DNA of 64,000 nt from Marinobacter sp. JH2 (GCF_004353225.1 NZ_CP037934.1:2914001-2978000), one strand, 5' to 3'; shown: positions 34,982 through 45,553, counted from the stretch's first letter. Notes: generated by a model from the letters alone, not told the origin. Numbers and translations: made by a program.

Positions 34982-36286
34982 ATGGCTCACAGCGAAGCGT
35001 TTCGCAAACAACGCCGCAAGCTGCTGCTGGCCGGCGTCGCAGTGGGTGGTTTGGGCGCTGCCGGCTTACTGAAGCCTGAAGCGCTAACCGCCGGGCACTC
35101 CCGTTACTTCCTAACCCTGCAAAAAGCCCTGAGCGAAAAAGGCCTGGCAACGCCAACCCTGGTGATCGACCGCCAGCGCTTGAACCACAACATCACCGTT
35201 TTAAAACGTCGCATTGGGGAGGGTTTCGGTTACCGAATCGTCGCCAAGTCCTTGCCATCAATACCCTTGCTCCAACACGCCATGACGGGCGTCGGCACCC
35301 GTAAACTGATGTTGTTTCATCAACCGAGTCTCAACCAGGTAGCCCGAGCCTTGACTGACTCTGACATCCTGCTCGGCAAACCGCTTCCGGTAACCTGTGC
35401 TGCCCGTTTCTATAAACAGCTTGAGGCGGCCCCAAGCGGTTTCAAACCCGATACGCAACTGCAATGGCTGGTGGATTCTCCGGCACGACTGACCGAGTAC
35501 CAGCAACTAGCCGAGCAGCTCAAACAACCAATGCGGATAAATCTTGAAATCGATATTGGTCTGCACCGGGGCGGGTTTACCCGTCAGGAAGCGTTAGTTT
35601 GGGCACTTTCGAGCATCGAACGTTCCACATGGCTCACCTTCAGCGGGTTCATGGGGTACGAACCCCACATTGCCAAAGCACCAGGACCGACGGACTGGCT
35701 GCGCGACCAAGCCATGGCTCGTTATCAGCAGTTTGTGAAAACCGCAGAGCGCACCTTGGGCCGCAGCATTTCAGACCTGACCCTGAACACCGGTGGCTCC
35801 ACGACGTATCAGTTGTATCAGGGTATGGCCGGGCGAATCCCCGCTAATGAACTGGCGGCAGGTTCTGCGCTGGTTCTGCCCACCGATTTCGATGTGCCAA
35901 CGTTGTCCGACCACCAACGCGCTGCATTCATTGCGACACCGGTACTGAAGCTTTTGGATCGTACCCGCATCCCCGGGGCGCCCGGGTTGGGCCGCCTGCA
36001 GGCGCTGTGGAACCCCAATCACGCGCGTACCGCGTTTATCTATGGCGGCTACTGGAAGGCCAACCCGGTGTCACCGGCTGGTTTGCTGAACAACAACTTT
36101 TACGGCCGCTCCACCAATCAGGAAATGCTGAATCTCGCGGAAGGCGTTCCGCTCAAGGTCGGTGACCGGGTATTCCTGCGCCCCCACCAAAGCGAGGCCG
36201 TCTTACTTGAGTTCGGAGACCTGGCTGTTTTCGACGCAACAAAGGGCGAAATTTCAGAGCTGTGGCCAGTGTTTGATCGGGGGTGA
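34982..36286 (+). CDS. Tat-exported DSD1/alanine-racemase-fold PLP protein
   Basis: 434 residues. The N-terminus has a twin-arginine signal (KQRRKLLLAGVAVGG). The alanine-racemase N-domain begins TPTLVIDRQRLNHNI, with the PLP lysine in YRIVAKSLPS and MRINLEIDIGLHRGGF later; the DSD1/D-threonine aldolase-type C-domain has VGDRVFLRPHQSEAVLLEFGDL with one of the usual metal His residues but not the neighbouring Cys. Export of a PLP enzyme by Tat is unusual. It could be a D-amino-acid lyase/dehydratase or a racemase-like enzyme. Third gene of the cytochrome-flavoenzyme unit. Confidence 0.85.
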   Translation: MAHSEAFRKQRRKLLLAGVAVGGLGAAGLLKPEALTAGHSRYFLTLQKALSEKGLATPTLVIDRQRLNHNITVLKRRIGEGFGYRIVAKSLPSIPLLQHAMTGVGTRKLMLFHQPSLNQVARALTDSDILLGKPLPVTCAARFYKQLEAAPSGFKPDTQLQWLVDSPARLTEYQQLAEQLKQPMRINLEIDIGLHRGGFTRQEALVWALSSIERSTWLTFSGFMGYEPHIAKAPGPTDWLRDQAMARYQQFVKTAERTLGRSISDLTLNTGGSTTYQLYQGMAGRIPANELAAGSALVLPTDFDVPTLSDHQRAAFIATPVLKLLDRTRIPGAPGLGRLQALWNPNHARTAFIYGGYWKANPVSPAGLLNNNFYGRSTNQEMLNLAEGVPLKVGDRVFLRPHQSEAVLLEFGDLAVFDATKGEISELWPVFDRG

Positions 36287-36343
36287 ACTCCGCTACCGTC
36301 CGTGCTTTAATTCCGGCACATCGTTCAGGCAACAGGATTACCC

Positions 36344-36814
36344 ATGACTCCCGGAATTCTCGCCGCTAAAAAAGCGAAGATCAGCTACACCGTGCACGAA
36401 TACGAACACGACCCGTCGGCCGAAAGCTACGGTAATGAAGCCGCCGACAAGATGGGCGTTGACCCGAACCGGGTTTTTAAAACACTGGTCGTGGCCGTAG
36501 ATGGCAAGGAACTGGCGGTGGGCCTGGTGCCGGTGACCGGCATGCTCAGTTTAAAACTGATCGCAAAAGCGGCAGGTGCGAAGAAAGCCGGCATGGCCGA
36601 CAAGCAGGATGTGCAACGCAGCACAGGCTATGTACTGGGGGGGGTTAGCCCGTTGGGCCAGAAAAAACGGTTGAAGACATTCATCGATGCGACTGCGGAG
36701 CAGTACGACACCATTTTCGTCAGTGCGGGTAAACGGGGACTGGAAATCGAACTCGCCCCGGCGGATCTCGCACAACTGGCTGGTGCAGGTTTCGCGCCTT
36801 TGCAACAAAACTAA
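36344..36814 (+). CDS. ybaK: Cys-tRNA(Pro)/Cys-tRNA(Cys) deacylase
   Basis: 156-residue YbaK/EbsC-type editing enzyme that hydrolyses mischarged Cys-tRNA(Pro). Start TPGILAAKKAKISYTVHEYEHD, VFKTLVVAVDGKELAVGLVPV, and GYVLGGVSPLGQKKRL carrying the substrate-pocket glycines; the central Lys of LKLIAKAAGAKKA is also present. Length matches the family. Independent of the preceding operon by function, 57 bp downstream. Confidence 0.94.
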   Translation: MTPGILAAKKAKISYTVHEYEHDPSAESYGNEAADKMGVDPNRVFKTLVVAVDGKELAVGLVPVTGMLSLKLIAKAAGAKKAGMADKQDVQRSTGYVLGGVSPLGQKKRLKTFIDATAEQYDTIFVSAGKRGLEIELAPADLAQLAGAGFAPLQQN

Positions 36815-36844
36815 AAAGCAGGCCGGGGTTTTATCCCCGGCCTG
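36813..36844 (-). terminator. Rho-independent terminator of icd
   Basis: Perfect 10-bp stem 36819-36828 with 36835-36844, six-base loop, and five T on the minus strand (A-run 36813-36817). It lies nine bases beyond the icd stop and overlaps the end region of ybaK on the other strand. Confidence 0.85.
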
Positions 36845-36853
36845 AGTCGAACC

Positions 36854-39097
36854 TTACTTCACGGCTGCAGCCGCATCCTCAAGGATCTTGTTGAAGGTAG
36901 CGCTTGGGCGCATCACTTCAGAGACCCTCTCAGCCGGTGCGTAGTAGTATCCGCCAATGTCCGCCGGATTACCCTGAACCACCGTCATCTCTTCCAGAAT
37001 CTTGTCCTTGTTGGCTTCCAACTGCTCAGACAACTTGGTGAAGAATTCCTTCAGCTCTTTATCGCTGTCCTGCTTGGACAGTTCCTCTGCCCAGTAACGG
37101 GCCAGATGGAAGTGGGAACCACGGTTATCCAGCTCGCCGGTTACGCGGGATGGAGACTGGTTGTTCTCCAGCAAGCGCTCAGTCGCTTTGTCCATGGTTT
37201 GGCCCAGCATACGGGCACGGGCGTTGTCATGCTTCTCACCCAGCTCGTCCAGTGACACAGCCGTCGCCAGAAACTCACCCAGAGAATCCCAACGCAGGTG
37301 GTTTTCCTGAACCAACTGTTGCACGTGCTTGGGCGCAGAACCGCCAGCACCGGTCTCGTACAAACCACCGCCATTGAGTAGAGGCACGATCGACAACATC
37401 TTGGCACTGGTGCCCAGCTCCAGGATCGGGAACAGGTCAGTCAGGTAGTCACGCAGCACGTTGCCTGTGACGGAGATAGTGTCCAGACCGCGAATCAGAC
37501 GTTCCATGGTCCAGCGAATGGCGCGCACCGGAGACTCGATGCGAATGTGCAGACCTTCGGTGTCGTGATCTTTCAGGTAGGTGTTAACCTTCTTGATCAG
37601 TTCAGCATCGTGGGCACGCTCATCGTCGAGCCAGAATACCGCTGGCATACCGGTCGCGCGGGCACGATTAACAGCCAGCTTGACCCAATCGCGGATGGGC
37701 AGGTCTTTGGTCTGGCAAGCACGCCAGATATCACCTTCTTCCACGTTGTGTTCGGTCAGTACCGTACCGTCCTCAGCAACGATGCGAACAATACCGTCTT
37801 CCTGGATTTCAAAGGTCTTGTCGTGCGAGCCGTATTCTTCGGCTTTCTGCGCCATCAGGCCAACGTTCGGCACGGTACCCATAGTGGTGGGGTCAAACGC
37901 ACCGTGGGTCTTACAGAAGTTGATGGTTTCCTGATAAATGGTGGCATAGGTGGACTCAGGCATGATCGCCTTGGTGTCCTTCAGCTTGCCATCACGGGCC
38001 CACATTTTACCGGAGTTACGGATCATTGCTGGCATCGACGCATCGACGATCACGTCACTCGGCACGTGCAGGTTGGTAATACCTTTCACGGAGTCAACCA
38101 TGGCAATTTCAGGACGGTGCTCGTAGGTCTTATGCAGCGCTTCCTGGATTTCTTCTTGCTTGGACTCCGGCAACTGCTTGATCTTCTCCAGTACGGAGGA
38201 CAGACCGTTATTCGGGTTCACTCCGATTTCTTCAAACAGATCGCCGTACTGGTCGAACAATTCTTTGTAGTAAATCTTCACCGCGTGACCGAATACGATC
38301 GGGTGAGAGATTTTCATCATGGTTGCTTTCACGTGCAGGGAGAACATCACGCCGGTCTTTTCGCAATCTTCGATCGCTTGTTCGAAGAATTTGCAGAGCG
38401 CTTTCTTGCTCATGAACATGCCGTCGACGACTTCACCTTCCTGCAGAGGCAGGTCAGCTTTCAGTACGGTCTGTTCACCCTTTGTATTCTCGAACACGAT
38501 GCGGGCGTTTGTGGCCTTTTCCAGAGTAACGGACTGCTCGCTGGAGTAGAAATCACCGCCATTCATGTGAGCAACATGAGTGCGCGACGCCGGGCTCCAT
38601 TCGCCCATGGTGTGCGGGTATTTACGAGCGAAAGCTTTGACCGCTGCCGGGGCACGGCGGTCGGAGTTCCCTTCACGAAGGACCGGGTTTACCGCACTGC
38701 CCAGCACTTTGGAGTAGCGAGCATTGGCGTCTTTTTCTTCGTCGGTCTCTGGGTGCTCCTTGTACTCAGGAAGGTTGTAACCGTGTTCGTTCAGTTCTTT
38801 GATCGCTGCGCGCAGCTGCGGAATAGAGGCAGAGATGTTCGGCAGCTTGATGATGTTGGCATCAGGGTCTTTGGTGTATTCGCCCAATGCGGCCAGGTCA
38901 TCGGTGACTCGCTGGTGTTCTTCGAGCAAATCCGGGAAACCTGCCAGAATACGAGCTGCAAGAGAGATATCGCTTGTTTCGAATTCGATGCCTGCCGGCT
39001 TGGCGAAAGATTCCAGAATGGGGAGCAGTGACCGGGTGGCTAGTGCGGGGGCTTCATCGGTCAGGGTGTAAATGATCTTGGATTTGGATGTGGTCAT
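36854..39097 (-). CDS. icd: Monomeric NADP-dependent isocitrate dehydrogenase
   Basis: 747-residue single-chain IDH-II type enzyme making 2-oxoglutarate and NADPH in the TCA cycle. Opens [20 protein letters not shown] with GAGGA five bases before the ATG at 39097; a longer frame to 39175 is not supported. Family blocks seen: [10 protein letters not shown] for substrate binding, [36 protein letters not shown] and [18 protein letters not shown]. Length matches the Azotobacter-type enzyme. Stand-alone gene with its own terminator. Confidence 0.96.
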   Translation of the reverse strand: MTTSKSKIIYTLTDEAPALATRSLLPILESFAKPAGIEFETSDISLAARILAGFPDLLEEHQRVTDDLAALGEYTKDPDANIIKLPNISASIPQLRAAIKELNEHGYNLPEYKEHPETDEEKDANARYSKVLGSAVNPVLREGNSDRRAPAAVKAFARKYPHTMGEWSPASRTHVAHMNGGDFYSSEQSVTLEKATNARIVFENTKGEQTVLKADLPLQEGEVVDGMFMSKKALCKFFEQAIEDCEKTGVMFSLHVKATMMKISHPIVFGHAVKIYYKELFDQYGDLFEEIGVNPNNGLSSVLEKIKQLPESKQEEIQEALHKTYEHRPEIAMVDSVKGITNLHVPSDVIVDASMPAMIRNSGKMWARDGKLKDTKAIMPESTYATIYQETINFCKTHGAFDPTTMGTVPNVGLMAQKAEEYGSHDKTFEIQEDGIVRIVAEDGTVLTEHNVEEGDIWRACQTKDLPIRDWVKLAVNRARATGMPAVFWLDDERAHDAELIKKVNTYLKDHDTEGLHIRIESPVRAIRWTMERLIRGLDTISVTGNVLRDYLTDLFPILELGTSAKMLSIVPLLNGGGLYETGAGGSAPKHVQQLVQENHLRWDSLGEFLATAVSLDELGEKHDNARARMLGQTMDKATERLLENNQSPSRVTGELDNRGSHFHLARYWAEELSKQDSDKELKEFFTKLSEQLEANKDKILEEMTVVQGNPADIGGYYYAPAERVSEVMRPSATFNKILEDAAAAVK

Positions 39098-39360
39098 TTT
39101 CGTCCTCAGGCTAAAGGGTGGGTTCAGGACGGTCATGGCTAGGCCGGTCGTCTTGTGAACGTCTGGCCGGGGCAATGACTGATTCGGAACTTTTGATAGA
39201 CCTAATAAGATAGCATTTTTTGCGGCTTATGGATTACGATCTTAGTATAAGAACGTACGAACAATGCCAGATCATTCACTACAACTGGATGAAACGGCGG
39301 GAATTTACGAAACTTTCTAACATTTCCATGCTTCGTGCTGACGCGTTACTGAACTTGAGA

Positions 39361-41349
39361 TCATTCCGGCAGCAAGCCTGATTCCATCAGCCGCCCCCGT
39401 ATTTTATCCAACGCTTCAGGGTTACCCAGCGCATCCCGGTTATCAGTTTTTTTTGAACCGTTCATCAGGCGGGCCACCGCGAGCTCCACTTTCTTACCGC
39501 TACGGGTGTAGGGAATATCGGGCACTTCGACGATGTGCTTAGGCACGTGTCTTGGGCTGGCGCCTTCCCGAATTTTGGCTTTCAGGGTTTTCATCAGCTC
39601 GTCGGTGACACTCTGGCCTTCGACGGGCACGACGAACAGAACCACTTCTACGTCGCCTTCGATTTGGCGACCAACCACGAGGCTGTCTTTCACTTCCGCC
39701 ACGGTTTCGACCTGACGGTAGATTTCTGCCGTGCCGATTCTTACGCCGCCGGGGTTCAGGGTGGCATCAGAGCGGCCGTAAATGATGGCGCCGCCGTGTT
39801 CGGTGAATTCGATGAAGTCGCCGTGGGCCCATACACCGGAGAAGGTGTTGAAATAGGCGTCTTGATAGCGTTCGTTGTTCGGGTCCTGCCAGAAGCTGAC
39901 AGGCATACACGGCAGCGGCTGGCGGCAGACGAGTTCGCCGCGGCCGCCGCTGACCGGTTTGCCTTCGTCGTCATAAGCAACGGCATCCACACCGAGAAAG
40001 CGGCACTGTATTTCGCCACGGCGTACCGGCAACAACGGCGTTGCCCCCACGAAGCAGCCGCAGATGTCGGTGCCGCCGGCGATGGAGCCCAGCAATACGT
40101 TCGGTGCGCCATCGCTGTAGACCCAATCGTAGTCTTCAGGAAGCAGCGGTGAGCCCGTGGAGAATACGACTCGCAAGGCACTTTGGTCGTGGCTTTTCGC
40201 GGGCTTGAGCCCGGCTTTTCGACAGCTGGCGATGAAGCGCGCGCTTGCGCCGAAGTGTGTAACGCGTTCTTTGGCCACGGTTTCCCAAAGAAAGTCGAGG
40301 CTGGGGTAGCCGGGTGAGCCGTCTACGGTGATCACGGCGGCACCGGTCATCAGGGCTGAGGCTTGCCAGTTCCACATCATCCAGCCACAGGTGGTGAAGT
40401 ACAGGAAGCGGTCTTCCGGGCCGACATCGCCGTGCAGCATCAGTTCTTTGGCGTGGTTGATCAGCAGGCCAGCGGTGCCGTGTACGATGCACTTGGGTTT
40501 TCCGGTGGTACCGGAGGAATACAGGATGTAAACAGGATGATCCGGCCCCACCGGAGTATACGATGGCGCTTGTCCGGCGCCATGTTCAAGAGCCTTCTCC
40601 CAGGTCGTCACCCGATCGCCGGATACCGGCGCTTCTTCAGGCAGTTGCTGAACGCTGATGACTGTTTTCAGTGAGGGTAAGCCGGCAATGAGACCAGCGA
40701 AGTCTTGCTGACGCGCAAAGATTTTGCCGCCATAGCCATAACCGTTCACCACAATCAGCGCGGCCGGCTCAATCTGGCCGAAACGATCGTTGATGGCACC
40801 GATTCCGAAATCTGGTGACGCGGAACTCCAGATGGCGCCCATACTGGTTGTGGCCAGCATGCCCACCAAAGCTTCGTAGCCATTGGTGACGACACCGGCA
40901 ACCCGATCGCCTTTGCCAATGCCTGCGCCGCGCAGGAAGGCTTCCAACGCGCCGGTATCGGCTTTCAGTTGCCGGTAGCTTTTTCGCAACACCGAACGGG
41001 TTTCACAGTAGGCGACCACCGCTTCTTTGTCTGCGTGATCATTGTCCGCCCAGCGCAGCAAATTGGCGGCGAAGTTCAGCTTCATACCCGGGAACCATTC
41101 GGCACCCGGCATCTTTCGGCTCCCCAGCACTCGAGTAGCCGGGGTATCGCAGACCAACCCACAGTAATCCCAGACTTTCTGCCAGAAGCTTTCAAGTTCG
41201 TCGATCGACCACTGGTGCAGCGCGTGGTAATCCACGAAGGGGCCGTATCCCTCGAGCTCAAGCCAGCTTTTAAACTGACCCATCCGGGAACTGGCCAACG
41301 TGGTTTCTGTCGGAGTCCAAACCACCGTTGATTGTTCTGCTGTACTCAT
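39361..41349 (-). CDS. aacS: Acetoacetyl-CoA synthetase
   Basis: 662-residue AMP-forming ligase activating acetoacetate with CoA. ATP-binding motif YSSGTTGKPKCIVHGTAG, GGTDICGCFVG, WAHGDFIEF and the C-terminal catalytic region YTRSGKKVELAVARL are visible. GGAGG lies before the ATG. It is the last gene of the dctPQM-bdhA-aacS unit, 16 bp after bdhA, where it completes conversion of 3-hydroxybutyrate to acetoacetyl-CoA. Confidence 0.95.
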   Translation of the reverse strand: MSTAEQSTVVWTPTETTLASSRMGQFKSWLELEGYGPFVDYHALHQWSIDELESFWQKVWDYCGLVCDTPATRVLGSRKMPGAEWFPGMKLNFAANLLRWADNDHADKEAVVAYCETRSVLRKSYRQLKADTGALEAFLRGAGIGKGDRVAGVVTNGYEALVGMLATTSMGAIWSSASPDFGIGAINDRFGQIEPAALIVVNGYGYGGKIFARQQDFAGLIAGLPSLKTVISVQQLPEEAPVSGDRVTTWEKALEHGAGQAPSYTPVGPDHPVYILYSSGTTGKPKCIVHGTAGLLINHAKELMLHGDVGPEDRFLYFTTCGWMMWNWQASALMTGAAVITVDGSPGYPSLDFLWETVAKERVTHFGASARFIASCRKAGLKPAKSHDQSALRVVFSTGSPLLPEDYDWVYSDGAPNVLLGSIAGGTDICGCFVGATPLLPVRRGEIQCRFLGVDAVAYDDEGKPVSGGRGELVCRQPLPCMPVSFWQDPNNERYQDAYFNTFSGVWAHGDFIEFTEHGGAIIYGRSDATLNPGGVRIGTAEIYRQVETVAEVKDSLVVGRQIEGDVEVVLFVVPVEGQSVTDELMKTLKAKIREGASPRHVPKHIVEVPDIPYTRSGKKVELAVARLMNGSKKTDNRDALGNPEALDKIRGRLMESGLLPE

Positions 41350-41365
41350 CGGCCCCTCCAGATAA

Positions 41366-42148
41366 TTACTGCATATGCCAACCGTGGCTGACCACCATAG
41401 ATTGCCCTGTCAGAGCATTGGATGGGAAGGCCGCCAAGTGGACCGCGAGCTCCGACACATCGTCCACAGTTGTAAACTCGCCATCGACGGTGTTCTTCAA
41501 CATGACTTTGCTGATGACGTCTTGTTCCGAGATTCCCAGTTCTTTGGCTTGCTCAGGAATCTGTTTATCCACCAACGGGGTGCGTACAAAACCCGGGCAG
41601 ATGATGTTACTGCGCACGCCAAATTCCGCACCTTCCTTTGCCACCGCTCGACACAATCCGAGCATGCCGTGCTTGGCCGCTACATAGGGTGCTTTCAGGG
41701 GCGACGCTTCAAGCGAATGCACCGACCCCATGTATAGCATGGTGCCACTGTTTTGCTCATACATTTGCTTCAGCGCCGCTTTGGTAACCAGAAACGCACC
41801 GTCCAAATGCACTTGCATCACCTTACTCCAGTCGGCATAGGCCAATTTATGTACCGGCCCAATGTGCTGAATACCAGCATTCGCGAGGGCGATATCCAGC
41901 CGCCCCCACTTTTTCACAATCGCGGCAACGCCTTGGCTTACCGCCTCTTCATCGGTCACGTCCATAGCTAGAGCCATCGCCGTGCCGCCCGCCTGCTCAA
42001 TCACGGCTACAGTATCTGCCGCACTTTCTAGCGTGAGATCGGCGACGGCCACGCAGGCACCCTCGCGGGCGAAGTGTTCCGCAATAGCCCGACCAATACC
42101 TCGCCCAGCCCCTGTTACCAGCGCTGTTTGCTGTTGGAGACGCTTCAT
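41366..42148 (-). CDS. bdhA: (R)-3-hydroxybutyrate dehydrogenase
   Basis: 260-residue short-chain dehydrogenase that oxidises 3-hydroxybutyrate to acetoacetate with NAD+. Cofactor motif [28 protein letters not shown], catalytic Ser in [12 protein letters not shown] with [11 protein letters not shown], and [21 protein letters not shown], which is typical of BdhA. Start at the ATG 42148, preceded by AAGGGA; a GTG three bases earlier is in frame. Operon with aacS downstream and the TRAP genes upstream. Confidence 0.94.
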   Translation of the reverse strand: MKRLQQQTALVTGAGRGIGRAIAEHFAREGACVAVADLTLESAADTVAVIEQAGGTAMALAMDVTDEEAVSQGVAAIVKKWGRLDIALANAGIQHIGPVHKLAYADWSKVMQVHLDGAFLVTKAALKQMYEQNSGTMLYMGSVHSLEASPLKAPYVAAKHGMLGLCRAVAKEGAEFGVRSNIICPGFVRTPLVDKQIPEQAKELGISEQDVISKVMLKNTVDGEFTTVDDVSELAVHLAAFPSNALTGQSMVVSHGWHMQ

Positions 42149-42203
42149 CACAGTTCCCTTATTGTTGTTTCGTTATGATCTGTCGTTAACACTGCAAGTG
42201 GGC

Positions 42204-43574
42204 TCAAGAGCCGCCATAGACTTCGTTGGGCAGCCAGGTTGCTAGCGGCTCAAACCAGAACACCAACGCTAACGCCAGTATTTGCAATGCAATGAAGGGC
42301 AATACGCCCAGGTAAATGTCCCGAGTAGTGATTTCCGGTGGGCACACACCTTTGATGTAGAACAGTGAAAAGCCGACCGGAGGAGTCAGGAACGAGGTTT
42401 GCAGGCAAATGGCAAACATAATCGCGAACCACACGGGCTCCACGCCCATCTTGAACAACACCGGCGCCACCAGCGGCAGCACGATCAAGGTGATCTCAAC
42501 CCAGTCGAGAAAGAAGCCCAGCAGGAAGGTGATCAACAGCACCGTCAGCAACACACCAGTCGTGCCAAAGGGCAAACCGGTAATGGCGCCTTCGATGACC
42601 TCATCACCTCCCAACCCGCGCAGCACCGACGCAAACACCGTGGCGCCAATGAAGATGCCAAAGATAAACGCTGACGTGCGACTGGTCTGATACAACGACT
42701 CTTTCAGTGTTTCCATGCTCAAGCGCTTGCTGACAAAAGCCATCAATAACGCGCCCCCGGCACCCACGGCAGAAGCTTCGGTGGTAGTGGCGATACCAAA
42801 GAAAATCGACCCCAACACCGCGATGATTAGCACCATCGGCGGCAACACCGCCTGGATCACACCGAGAATCGCTTTGGCATCGAGCGGCTCACGATTCTCC
42901 GGCGCCGGCGCCAGATCTTTTTTGATGAAGGAGGCTATCAGGATGTACAGGATGTACATGGCGCCGAGCATTACCCCGGGGATCAGGGCGCCCATAAACA
43001 ACTTGCCTACAGACGCATCAGACGTACCCAGCCGATCGGCCATCAGCACCAGCATGATGCTGGGCGGCACCAAAATGCCCAGAGTACCCACCGAACATGC
43101 GGTACCCACCGCCAGCGACTTGTTGTACTTGGCCTGCATCATCGGTCCCAGCGACAGCATGCCCAAGAGCACCACGGAGGCACCGACAATGCCGGTAGAG
43201 GCCGCCAACAACACTCCAACGATGACGACGGTCACGGCATAGCCGCCGCGCAAAGGGCCCAAGACCCGCACCAGACTGTGCATCAGTTTCTCAGCAATGC
43301 CGGAGCGGTCCAGCATAATGCCCATAAAAATAAACATCGGCAGCGCGACCATTAACTCATTGGCGACAATGCCGTAGATTCTGGCGTCGAGTACACCGAT
43401 GGTGCCTTGCCAGGTATACCAAATCGGGGAGTCGAAATACTCGACCATGACGTGGCCGACGATGCCGAACACCAGACCAATACCGGCCAGCGACCAGGCC
43501 ACCGGAAAACCCAGCAACAGCAAAAACATGAAGCTGGCAAACATGGCGATAACTAGAATTGCTTCTACACCCAT
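42204..43574 (-). CDS. dctM: TRAP transporter large permease
   Basis: 456 residues from the ATG at 43574, which gives the usual DctM start (MGVEAILVIAMFASFMFLLL). About 12 membrane segments with the DctM signatures PMFIFMGIMLDRSGIAEKLM, VGASVVLLGMLSLGPMM and LVPPSIMLVLMADRLG. Na+-driven uptake of an organic acid together with DctP and DctQ. The start is 16 bases after the dctQ stop. Confidence 0.93.
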   Translation of the reverse strand: MGVEAILVIAMFASFMFLLLLGFPVAWSLAGIGLVFGIVGHVMVEYFDSPIWYTWQGTIGVLDARIYGIVANELMVALPMFIFMGIMLDRSGIAEKLMHSLVRVLGPLRGGYAVTVVIVGVLLAASTGIVGASVVLLGMLSLGPMMQAKYNKSLAVGTACSVGTLGILVPPSIMLVLMADRLGTSDASVGKLFMGALIPGVMLGAMYILYILIASFIKKDLAPAPENREPLDAKAILGVIQAVLPPMVLIIAVLGSIFFGIATTTEASAVGAGGALLMAFVSKRLSMETLKESLYQTSRTSAFIFGIFIGATVFASVLRGLGGDEVIEGAITGLPFGTTGVLLTVLLITFLLGFFLDWVEITLIVLPLVAPVLFKMGVEPVWFAIMFAICLQTSFLTPPVGFSLFYIKGVCPPEITTRDIYLGVLPFIALQILALALVFWFEPLATWLPNEVYGGS

Positions 43575-43590
43575 AGCGTCTGTCTCGTTC

Positions 43591-44208
43591 TCAAGGATTG
43601 GGATGGCCGGCGGAACGGCGATCATCGTGGGTGGGCGCTATGGCTCTCGGAAAACCAAACAGCAAGGTGGAGCACCGGGTGGCTCGTGAGAATAAAGCCA
43701 CCATGACCAAAAGCAGGCCAAGAGGCAGCATGCTCTTGAAAATAAACCGGTACGGCAGACCACTGGGCGCCTGCGAACGTTCTTGATAGATCCAGGCTTT
43801 CCAAGCGTATGGTACCAGTGCATCGATCATCAGATAGATAATCGGCAGCGCCAGAAAAAAGATTCCCAGCAGTTCTATCCAGGCTTGGGCCTTCAGCGGA
43901 AACTTTTCTTTCAACACATCAACCCGGACATGGTCATCCAGAACCACTGCGTAACCCAGCGTGAGCATGGTGGCGATCCCGAACAGGTGCCAGGACAGCT
44001 CTTCCAGAGCGATCGACCCTTGTTGCAGTACATAGCGCGAGAACACATTTGTCAGTACCACCAAAAGCACGCCTATCCATAGCCAGGAACTCAGTCGGCC
44101 GACAGCGACCACGAGGCAATCCAGTCGCGTTGAAAGTGCATTGGAGGGCAATCCCTCTTTATCGTGGGGCAGGGTTGGATCGCCCACCGGTGTATTGGAG
44201 TCCGTCAC
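43591..44208 (-). CDS. dctQ: TRAP transporter small permease
   Basis: 205 residues from the GTG at 44208 (GAGGT four bases before). Four membrane segments beginning SSWLWIGVLLVVLTNVFSRYVL, with the DctQ-type ALEELSWHLFGIATMLTLGYAV. Forms the membrane part with DctM. The gap to dctP holds a 10-bp hairpin. Confidence 0.9.
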   Translation of the reverse strand: MTDSNTPVGDPTLPHDKEGLPSNALSTRLDCLVVAVGRLSSWLWIGVLLVVLTNVFSRYVLQQGSIALEELSWHLFGIATMLTLGYAVVLDDHVRVDVLKEKFPLKAQAWIELLGIFFLALPIIYLMIDALVPYAWKAWIYQERSQAPSGLPYRFIFKSMLPLGLLLVMVALFSRATRCSTLLFGFPRAIAPTHDDRRSAGHPNP

Positions 44209-44243
44209 GTTTACCTCGATTCTTTCGGATGCAGGAGAGAGCA

Positions 44244-44269
44244 ACAGGCAGCGCTGATTCGCTGCCTGT
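44244..44269 (-). repeat. Hairpin between dctP and dctQ
   Basis: ACAGGCAGCG (44244-44253) and CGCTGCCTGT (44260-44269), perfect 10-bp stem, 6-base loop, no T-run. Such stems behind binding-protein genes commonly protect the upstream message so that the binding protein is made in excess; that role is inferred. Confidence 0.65.
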
Positions 44270-44288
44270 CATGATCATCATCCAGTGA

Positions 44289-45374
44289 TCAGTCGTACTG
44301 GTAGAAATCCCGGGGCAGGTAGCCCTTGGAGTGCCAGATGGAGTGGTGTTCCATGAAGTCGCGCTGGCTGGTCAGAACCCGCTTAAACATCGGATCTTTG
44401 GCCGCGATTTCGTCCAGCACTTCGGTGGTGACTTTTTGTAACTCACGCAGAACTGGCTCTGGCAGGGTTTGGGCGTTTACACCTTCCTTTTCGTAATCAC
44501 GCAAGGCCGTAGGCTGCGCCCACTCGCTCTGAGCAAAGCCCTTAAGCGTGGCGGCTTCGCAACCCATCTCGATCAACGCGCGAGACGCGGGCTCCAGGCC
44601 TTCCCAGGTGTCTTTGTTCACCAGCAGGTGAGAGGTGGTCAGGGTCTGGTGCCAACCCGGCATGATGTAGTTCTTGATGATCTGATCAAGCCCCAACATC
44701 TTGTCGATCGCAGGCTGGGAGAACTCGGTCGCGTCAATGGTCTTACGTTCAAGCGCCTGATAGATTTCGCCGCCAGGAACCATGGTCACCGAAGCTCCCA
44801 GCTTTTCCAGAACTTTGCCGCCGATGCCGGCAAAACGAATTTTCAGGCCGTCGTAATCTTCCACGCCTTTGATAGGTTCCGCGAACCAACCCGCACCCTC
44901 GGGGCCGATGATGGAACATAGCATGGGGTGAATGTTGCGTTCGGCGTAGATTTCTTCCAGTAGTTCACGGCCGTCACCCTGGTAATACCAAGCCAGATAG
45001 GCGGGCGGCTCCATATTGAAGGGCGCACCGGAATATAGCGGCAGGGAGGGAATGGTGCCTTGATCATATCCGACCCAGGTATAGCCGGCCGGGTATTTGC
45101 CGCTACCAACGGCATCCATAATTTCAAACGGTGGAACCAGCTCCCCGGGCTCGTAGTAACGCAACTGAATGTCGCCATCGGAAATTGCTTTGAGATTTTC
45201 ACTCAAATGCTTCACCGGAGTGGTCAGACCAATCAGATGCGAGGGGAAGGCCAGAGGTACTTGCCAGCGCACTTTCTCGGCTGCGAGTACATCACTGCTG
45301 GCGAGGCCGCCACTGATCACTGCCGCGGCAGTGATGCCATACGTAAGACGAGAGAGCTTTTGCTTGATCGACAT
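44289..45374 (-). CDS. dctP: TRAP transporter substrate-binding protein
   Basis: 361 residues from the ATG at 45374 (AAGGA eight bases before). Signal peptide ends about SSDVLAAEKV. DctP fold of the TakP/mannitol subtype: PGELVPPFEIMDAVGSGKY, the conserved Arg in GLKIRFAG, and PGGEIYQALERKTIDATEF. Periplasmic receptor; the ligand is probably a hydroxy- or keto-acid and, by operon context with bdhA and aacS, 3-hydroxybutyrate. Confidence 0.93.
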   Translation of the reverse strand: MSIKQKLSRLTYGITAAAVISGGLASSDVLAAEKVRWQVPLAFPSHLIGLTTPVKHLSENLKAISDGDIQLRYYEPGELVPPFEIMDAVGSGKYPAGYTWVGYDQGTIPSLPLYSGAPFNMEPPAYLAWYYQGDGRELLEEIYAERNIHPMLCSIIGPEGAGWFAEPIKGVEDYDGLKIRFAGIGGKVLEKLGASVTMVPGGEIYQALERKTIDATEFSQPAIDKMLGLDQIIKNYIMPGWHQTLTTSHLLVNKDTWEGLEPASRALIEMGCEAATLKGFAQSEWAQPTALRDYEKEGVNAQTLPEPVLRELQKVTTEVLDEIAAKDPMFKRVLTSQRDFMEHHSIWHSKGYLPRDFYQYD

Positions 45375-45537
45375 GTATTGGATCCTTCTTGTTGTTGTCC
45401 GCCATCCGGTCATTCCGCCGGTAGGCTTTTTATAGAATCAGACAACGCTGGAAATCCAACTGGCGCGGTTATGTGGTCCAACAGTGTTGCGTCAGTTGTT
45501 ATTCAAGCGTTGTTCTGACGTACTACACCTGCAATAC

Positions 45538-45553
45538 AGCAACCCTTATGCCA
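45538..45553 (-). promoter_or_regulatory. Sigma-54 (-24/-12) promoter of dctPQM-bdhA-aacS
   Basis: On the minus strand TGGCATAAGGGTTGCT keeps the invariant GG and GC of sigma-54 promoters with the exact spacing, differing from the TGGCACG-N4-TTGCW consensus mainly at one base. The start codon of dctP lies about 165 bp downstream. Works with the enhancer-binding protein encoded just upstream. Confidence 0.85.

Noticed and set aside
37547..39031. 494-codon frame antisense to icd
   Set aside because: It mirrors the strongly supported icd gene in another frame; long antisense frames are expected in GC-rich genes.
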